Of a DNA stretch of 18,577 nucleotides, positions 15,181 to 18,577 are shown piece by piece (the stretch's first letter is position 1; the number at the start of each line of letters is the position of its first letter). The stretch comes from CAYFTL01 sp964346145 (GTDB lineage Bacteria > Bacillota > Clostridia > Christensenellales > Aristaeellaceae), in the NCBI GenBank assembly GCA_964346145.1, contig CAYFTL010000039.1, positions 1 through 18,577 on the forward strand, given 5' to 3'. Made by a program: the position numbers and the translations under genes. The notes beneath the pieces are model-generated. The model made no database searches, was not told the DNA's origin, and saw only the letters and a list, made by a program, of their open reading frames with translations.

Positions 15181-16374
15181 CTATAGCTTGGCAGCGATCG
15201 CTTTCAAGAAATCTTCACTGTTTACGTCGTTCGCTTTCCCTTCAAACATGCCTGCCAAATCCTTGGTCATCACTCCGCTTTCTATGGTGGATAAGGTGGC
15301 CGATTCCAGTCGCCCTGCAAACTCCTCTAGCGCTTTCAATCCGTCCATCTCGCCGCGCTTCTTTAAAGCGCCCGTCCAGGCAAATATGGTAGCGACCGGG
15401 TTGGTGCTGGTGGCTTCCCCTTTTAGGTGGCGATAATAATGCCGGGTAACCGTTCCGTGGGCTGCCTCGTACAGATAGTGGCCTTCCGGGGATACCAACA
15501 CCGATGTCATCATCGCTAAAGACCCAAAGGCAGTTGCTACCATGTCGCTCATCACATCGCCATCGTAGTTTTTGCACGCCCAAATAAAGCCGCCCTCACT
15601 GCGGATTACACGGGCAACGGCATCATCAATTAGCGTATAAAAATACTCTATACCCGCCTGCTCAAATCGTTCTTTGTACTCTTCGTCGTAGATCCTTTGA
15701 AAGATCAACTTAAAATGGCCGTCGTATTGCTTAGATATGGTATCTTTGGTGGAAAACCACAGGTCCTGTTTCATGCTCAGCGCATAATCAAAACAAGAAT
15801 GGGCGTAGCTTTCAATGGAACGATCCAGATTGTGCATCGCCATCAAAACGCCGCTTCCGTCAAATTCGTGAACGTCTAGGCGTGTTTCTTTGCCGGACTT
15901 ATCGGTGTATACCAACTCGGCTTTGCCCGGTCCTTCCACAATCCTCTCACTGGCTTTGTATATATCTCCATAGGCGTGGCGGGCAATGACGATTGGCTTT
16001 TGCCAGCTCTTTACTATAGGGCTGATGCCATCTACCATAATCGGAGCACGGAAAACAGTTCCATCTAATATCGCCCGTATGGTTGCATTCGGACTTTTCC
16101 ACATATGTTTGAGTTGGTACTCATCCATGCGCTGATAGTTGGGCGTAATAGTGGCGCACTTTACCGCCACGCCATACTTAGCCGTGGCTTTGGCCGAATC
16201 TATGGTAACCTGATCATCGGTTTCGTTACGGTAGGGCAAACCCAGGTCGTAATACTCGGTTTTAAGCTCAATGTAAGGCTCAAGCAAAATGTCTTTGATT
16301 TGCTGCCATAGCACCCGGGTCATTTCGTCCCCATCCATCTCCACCAATGGAGTCTTCATCTGAATCTTTTGCAT
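15181..16374 (-). CDS. icd: NADP-dependent isocitrate dehydrogenase, homodimeric eukaryote-like type
   Basis: A 397-residue enzyme converting isocitrate to 2-oxoglutarate and CO2 with formation of NADPH. It matches the type II family of mitochondrial and cytosolic IDH rather than E. coli Icd: VEMDGDEMTRVLW at the start, ATITPN (74-79), SPNATIRAILDGTVFR with Ser94, Asn96, Arg100 and Arg109, Arg132 in ARHAYGD, metal-binding KNYDGDVMSD (Asp273 and Asp277) and AAHGTVTRHY, the NADP-specific loop. All substrate residues are present. It supplies 2-oxoglutarate for glutamate synthesis in anaerobes with a partial TCA cycle. The ATG follows GAGGAGGA by about six bases. The promoter is at 16502-16530, and cutC follows in the same unit. 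Confidence 0.97.
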   Translation of the reverse strand: MQKIQMKTPLVEMDGDEMTRVLWQQIKDILLEPYIELKTEYYDLGLPYRNETDDQVTIDSAKATAKYGVAVKCATITPNYQRMDEYQLKHMWKSPNATIRAILDGTVFRAPIMVDGISPIVKSWQKPIVIARHAYGDIYKASERIVEGPGKAELVYTDKSGKETRLDVHEFDGSGVLMAMHNLDRSIESYAHSCFDYALSMKQDLWFSTKDTISKQYDGHFKLIFQRIYDEEYKERFEQAGIEYFYTLIDDAVARVIRSEGGFIWACKNYDGDVMSDMVATAFGSLAMMTSVLVSPEGHYLYEAAHGTVTRHYYRHLKGEATSTNPVATIFAWTGALKKRGEMDGLKALEEFAGRLESATLSTIESGVMTKDLAGMFEGKANDVNSEDFLKAIAAKL

Positions 16375-16501
16375 GCCGGCTCCTCCTCATCCTCGCCCTT
16401 TTCTCATAGGTCTATAACGCCAATACCAAGTTCCGCACCACCTAAATATATGCTCTATTAGTATTTTAGATGCCTAGCAGCGGGCTTGATTCTCTTTAGC
16501 T

Positions 16502-16530
16502 ATAATAGCAAACAGCAGCCGTTCCCGCAA
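16502..16530 (-). promoter_or_regulatory. Candidate promoter of icd-cutC
   Basis: On the minus strand TTGCGG (16530-16525), 17 bases and TATTAT (16507-16502). This gives a leader of about 120 bases before the icd start. No known riboswitch fold or 2-oxoglutarate or citrate operator is recognisable in the leader. The rest of the 340-bp gap carries no gene that I can support. Confidence 0.55.
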
Positions 16531-16637
16531 GGCTTTTGTCTGCCTTCCCCGTACCTGCTCGGCACAAAATCTATCGCCAATCAATTAAGCTGGTCTCAAA
16601 TCCAAATAAGTTTTCCGCACAAAGCCCAAAAGAAACC

Positions 16638-16687
16638 GGCACAGGGCATACATGCGATTCCCACCGCTCGCTTACGCACCCTGTGCC
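16638..16687 (-). terminator. Hairpin behind the oligopeptide transporter operon
   Basis: GGCACAGGG (16638-16646) and CCCTGTGCC (16679-16687) pair perfectly over nine bases around a 32-base loop that contains a second short pair (TGCG with CGCA). On the minus strand the stem is followed by GGTTTCTTTTGGG, a partial T-run. It lies 28 bases beyond the stop of the small membrane protein gene, so a terminator is likely, although the large structured loop is unusual. Confidence 0.5.
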
Positions 16688-16715
16688 AATCACCGAAAGC
16701 AAATAGAACAACCTT

Positions 16716-16988
16716 TTAGCGCTGCTTGCCTTTTTGCTGAAATGCCTTCATTTGCCTTGCAAGCCACCGGTCAAATGCGAATGCTCCTGCAAAAAGTAGC
16801 GTATTCATGCCCATAGTGATCCAGCAAATATAATACTCTATACTCCCGCCTTCAACATTGATCAGACAAAATATCACCGCAAGATAGATCATCATAATAA
16901 TAATCGTAAACCCACGAATCAAGCCACGTATTTTGTCGGCCGCACCATAATCAAATTCCTTGTTTTTTTCTTTCGAGTTCAGACCCAA
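16716..16988 (-). CDS. Small membrane protein with two predicted helices
   Basis: About 90 residues with a charged N-terminus (NSKEKNKEFDYGAADKIRG), two hydrophobic helices (about 27-44 and 50-72) and a basic C-terminus (LARQMKAFQQKGKQR). I do not recognise the family. It lies 19 bases behind the oppF-like gene on the same strand and is probably the last gene of that operon, perhaps an accessory to the transporter, though position is the only evidence. There is no ATG upstream of the first helix. The TTG at 16988 has GGAG nine bases upstream and is my choice; GTG 17072 would make 118 residues and overlap the oppF-like gene. The GGAGG at the end of that gene has no canonical start codon at proper distance. 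Confidence 0.65.
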   Translation of the reverse strand: MGLNSKEKNKEFDYGAADKIRGLIRGFTIIIMMIYLAVIFCLINVEGGSIEYYICWITMGMNTLLFAGAFAFDRWLARQMKAFQQKGKQR

Positions 16989-17007
16989 ATCGCCCCACTC
17001 CCACCGC

Positions 17008-18042
17008 TTATTTTTTTCGATAATCCTCCAATGACCAAGCCGGCAACCGCTCCACCAAGTGGCACGCCACACGCCTGGCGTTGTATTCCCTTAGCATGGG
17101 CTGATCCGTCTTGCAAATCTCTTCGCCGTATGGACACCGGGTGTGAAAACGGCATCCCTTGGGCGGGTTGGTCGGGCTAGGCATCTCCATGCTCTTAAGT
17201 TCTATCTTCTTTCGGTTGTGCGCCACCCAAGGATCGGGGATCGGCACGACCGAAATTAAGGTTTGAAGGTAGGGATGCGCCGGCTCGGCGATGACGGAGT
17301 TTACGTCGCCCTCCTCCACAACCTGTCCCATATAAAGCACTGCCACCCGCCCAGAACGCCCTATATAGCGCGCGGTCGCCAGGTCATGGGTAATATACAA
17401 AAACGATATGCCCGTCTGCTTGTTGAGGCGGTGCATCAGGTTAAGCGCCGAAACCCGAAGAGAAACATCAATCATCGACACCGGCTCGTCGGCGATGATC
17501 AAGCGCGGCTGCAAGGATATGGCCCTAGCCAACAAAATACGCTGGCGCTGCCCGCCCGATAGTTGGTGAGGATATTTGTTAATGAATTGTTCTATCGGCC
17601 TCAGCTCCACCATCTCCAACAGTTCCGTGACCTTCTGCTTGGCCTCTTTGCGGGATTTGACAATCTTTTTCTGCAGCAGCGGCGCCGACAGCGAGTGGAA
17701 AATCGTATGCACCGGATTCAAAGCCGCATAGGCATCCTGATGCACAATTTGGACTTGCTGGCGATATTCCGCATGCTGTTTGCGGTTCATCTTGGCCACG
17801 TCTACCCCGTCGAAATACAGTTGCCCCGCCGTCGGCATATGGATTCCACAAATCACATTGCCCAGGGTGGACTTGCCTCCGCCGCTTTCTCCGACCAAAG
17901 CGACCACCTCTCCAGGGTGTATGCTTAAATTCACTTTGGACAAAGCGTGTATTTTTATCGGCGCTTTTCCAATGCCGGATTGCTTTGTAAATACCATTTC
18001 CACATCTTTCAGCTCTATAACCGGCGTCTGTCGATCACTCAT
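17008..18042 (-). CDS. Oligopeptide/dipeptide ABC transporter ATP-binding protein, OppF-like
   Basis: A 344-residue ABC ATPase that powers peptide (or related solute) uptake together with an OppD-like partner. Visible motifs are Walker A GESGGGKST (51-59), Q-loop VHQDAYAALNP (about 100-110), signature LSGGQRQR (161-168), Walker B LIIADEP (181-187) and the switch His219 in YITHD. The C-terminal oligopeptide-transporter extension has GCRFHTRCPYGEEIC with Cys297, Cys303 and Cys310. The start at 18042 is chosen because its ATG overlaps the TGA of the upstream gene (ATGA) and GGAGGTG lies upstream; a longer frame to 18087 would overlap more. Substrate cannot be read from the ATPase. Permease and binding-protein genes are outside the window. 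Confidence 0.93.
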   Translation of the reverse strand: MSDRQTPVIELKDVEMVFTKQSGIGKAPIKIHALSKVNLSIHPGEVVALVGESGGGKSTLGNVICGIHMPTAGQLYFDGVDVAKMNRKQHAEYRQQVQIVHQDAYAALNPVHTIFHSLSAPLLQKKIVKSRKEAKQKVTELLEMVELRPIEQFINKYPHQLSGGQRQRILLARAISLQPRLIIADEPVSMIDVSLRVSALNLMHRLNKQTGISFLYITHDLATARYIGRSGRVAVLYMGQVVEEGDVNSVIAEPAHPYLQTLISVVPIPDPWVAHNRKKIELKSMEMPSPTNPPKGCRFHTRCPYGEEICKTDQPMLREYNARRVACHLVERLPAWSLEDYRKK

Positions 18043-18577
18043 GATTCCACACCTCCAGCTGACGATTTCTCCAACACTTCGCGCCACTTAAAGCAGGCCA
18101 CCGATCGCCCATCGGCTATCGTTTCAATTTTCGGTCGGTTCTTTAAGCAATGTTCATCGCACATCGAACAGCGCGGCGAAAAATAGCACCCCTCCGGCAA
18201 TTTCAGCAAATCGGGCGGCGATCCTTTAATCGCGCGCCGATCTTCCAAATCATCCATCAGCGACGGCGGCGACGCGATCAATTGACGGGTATACTCGTGC
18301 GCAGGATTGTAAAACATGTCAAACACATCGCCTTCTTCAACGATGGTTCCTGCATACATAACCACCATTCTTGTCGCCACCTTTGCCACAACGGCAATAT
18401 CGTGGGTCAACAGCAGCAGCGTAATGCCCATTTTTTCATGAATCTCCAGCAAAATAGAAAAAATCGAATCTTGAGTAATTACGTCCAGCGCCGTCGTCGG
18501 TTCATCCAGAATGATGACCTGAGGCTTTAGCAAAAGCGAAAACGCAATCATCACCCGCTGCTTCATTCCGCCGGAAA
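18039..18577 (-). CDS. Oligopeptide/dipeptide ABC transporter ATP-binding protein, OppD-like, C-terminal part
   Basis: The 5' part of this minus-strand gene is outside the window and about 179 codons remain. The window edge falls in the ABC signature (SGGMKQRVMIA), so the Walker A half is missing. What remains has Walker B VIILDEPTTALD, the switch region LLLLTHDIAVVAKVA, and the oligopeptide-transporter C-terminal extension with TIVEEGDVFDMFYNPAHEYT and GCYFSPRCSMCDEHC. It overlaps the oppF-like gene by four bases (ATGA), the usual translational coupling of the two ATPase subunits of these importers. Confidence 0.93.
   Translation of the reverse strand, partial: SGGMKQRVMIAFSLLLKPQVIILDEPTTALDVITQDSIFSILLEIHEKMGITLLLLTHDIAVVAKVATRMVVMYAGTIVEEGDVFDMFYNPAHEYTRQLIASPPSLMDDLEDRRAIKGSPPDLLKLPEGCYFSPRCSMCDEHCLKNRPKIETIADGRSVACFKWREVLEKSSAGGVES

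Noticed and set aside
16486..16719. Plus-strand frame of 77 codons in the icd upstream gap
   Set aside because: It covers the icd promoter and the hairpin on the other strand, lacks a ribosome binding site and has no motif.
1..18577. CRISPR arrays, insertion sequences or phage genes
   Set aside because: No regularly spaced repeats, transposase motifs or phage structural genes were seen anywhere in the window.

Overview
The window looks like a chromosomal piece from an anaerobic, Gram-positive, Clostridia-like bacterium (Firmicutes). The evidence is a Rex redox repressor, the lon-engB pair, a membrane-anchored VanW-family protein, strong GGAGG ribosome binding sites, frequent TTG/GTG starts and hairpin-plus-T terminators. 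Base composition is near 50% GC by eye across the housekeeping part and clearly more AT-rich in the first 1.2 kb. I cannot name the species.

Positions 1-3300 are the accessory-looking part. The window opens inside a tRNA-Lys(CTT) gene with its terminator. About 1.07 kb without a convincing gene follows. Next comes an ECF sigma factor gene that reads cleanly through regions 2 and 4 but carries an in-frame TAG where the family normally has Trp. Directly behind it, with its own ribosome binding site, is a 402-residue protein I do not recognise, built from repeated beta-rich modules. An 18-bp perfect hairpin closes this unit. This sigma factor/repeat-protein pair is the least explained system in the window.

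Positions 3300-10000 are mostly on the minus strand. They hold an S66 (LD-carboxypeptidase/MccF-type) peptidase with a well-formed promoter, a VanW/G5-like surface protein, rex, engB (ysxC) and lon. engB lies 8 nt behind lon and the lon stop codon is part of the engB ribosome binding site. lon and a plus-strand homocysteine S-methyltransferase-type gene are divergent, each with a readable sigma-A promoter in the shared 160-bp gap.

Positions 10100-14400 hold that methyltransferase gene, a bidirectional terminator, a minus-strand pair (AraC regulator, then a DUF523/TudS-type protein) and, divergent from araC across 88 bp, an ADP-ribosylglycohydrolase-family gene. A 38-bp perfect palindrome serves as the terminator between it and cutC.

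Positions 14400-18577 are again minus strand: an icd-cutC operon (icd is the homodimeric, eukaryote-like NADP type), a 340-bp gap with the icd promoter and a hairpin, then the 3' end of an oligopeptide/dipeptide ABC transporter operon (partial oppD-like, complete oppF-like, small two-helix membrane protein). Several start codons were moved from the longest reading frame to the codon with the best-placed ribosome binding site (S66 peptidase, VanW protein, rex, DUF523, ADP-ribosylglycohydrolase, oppF-like, small membrane protein).
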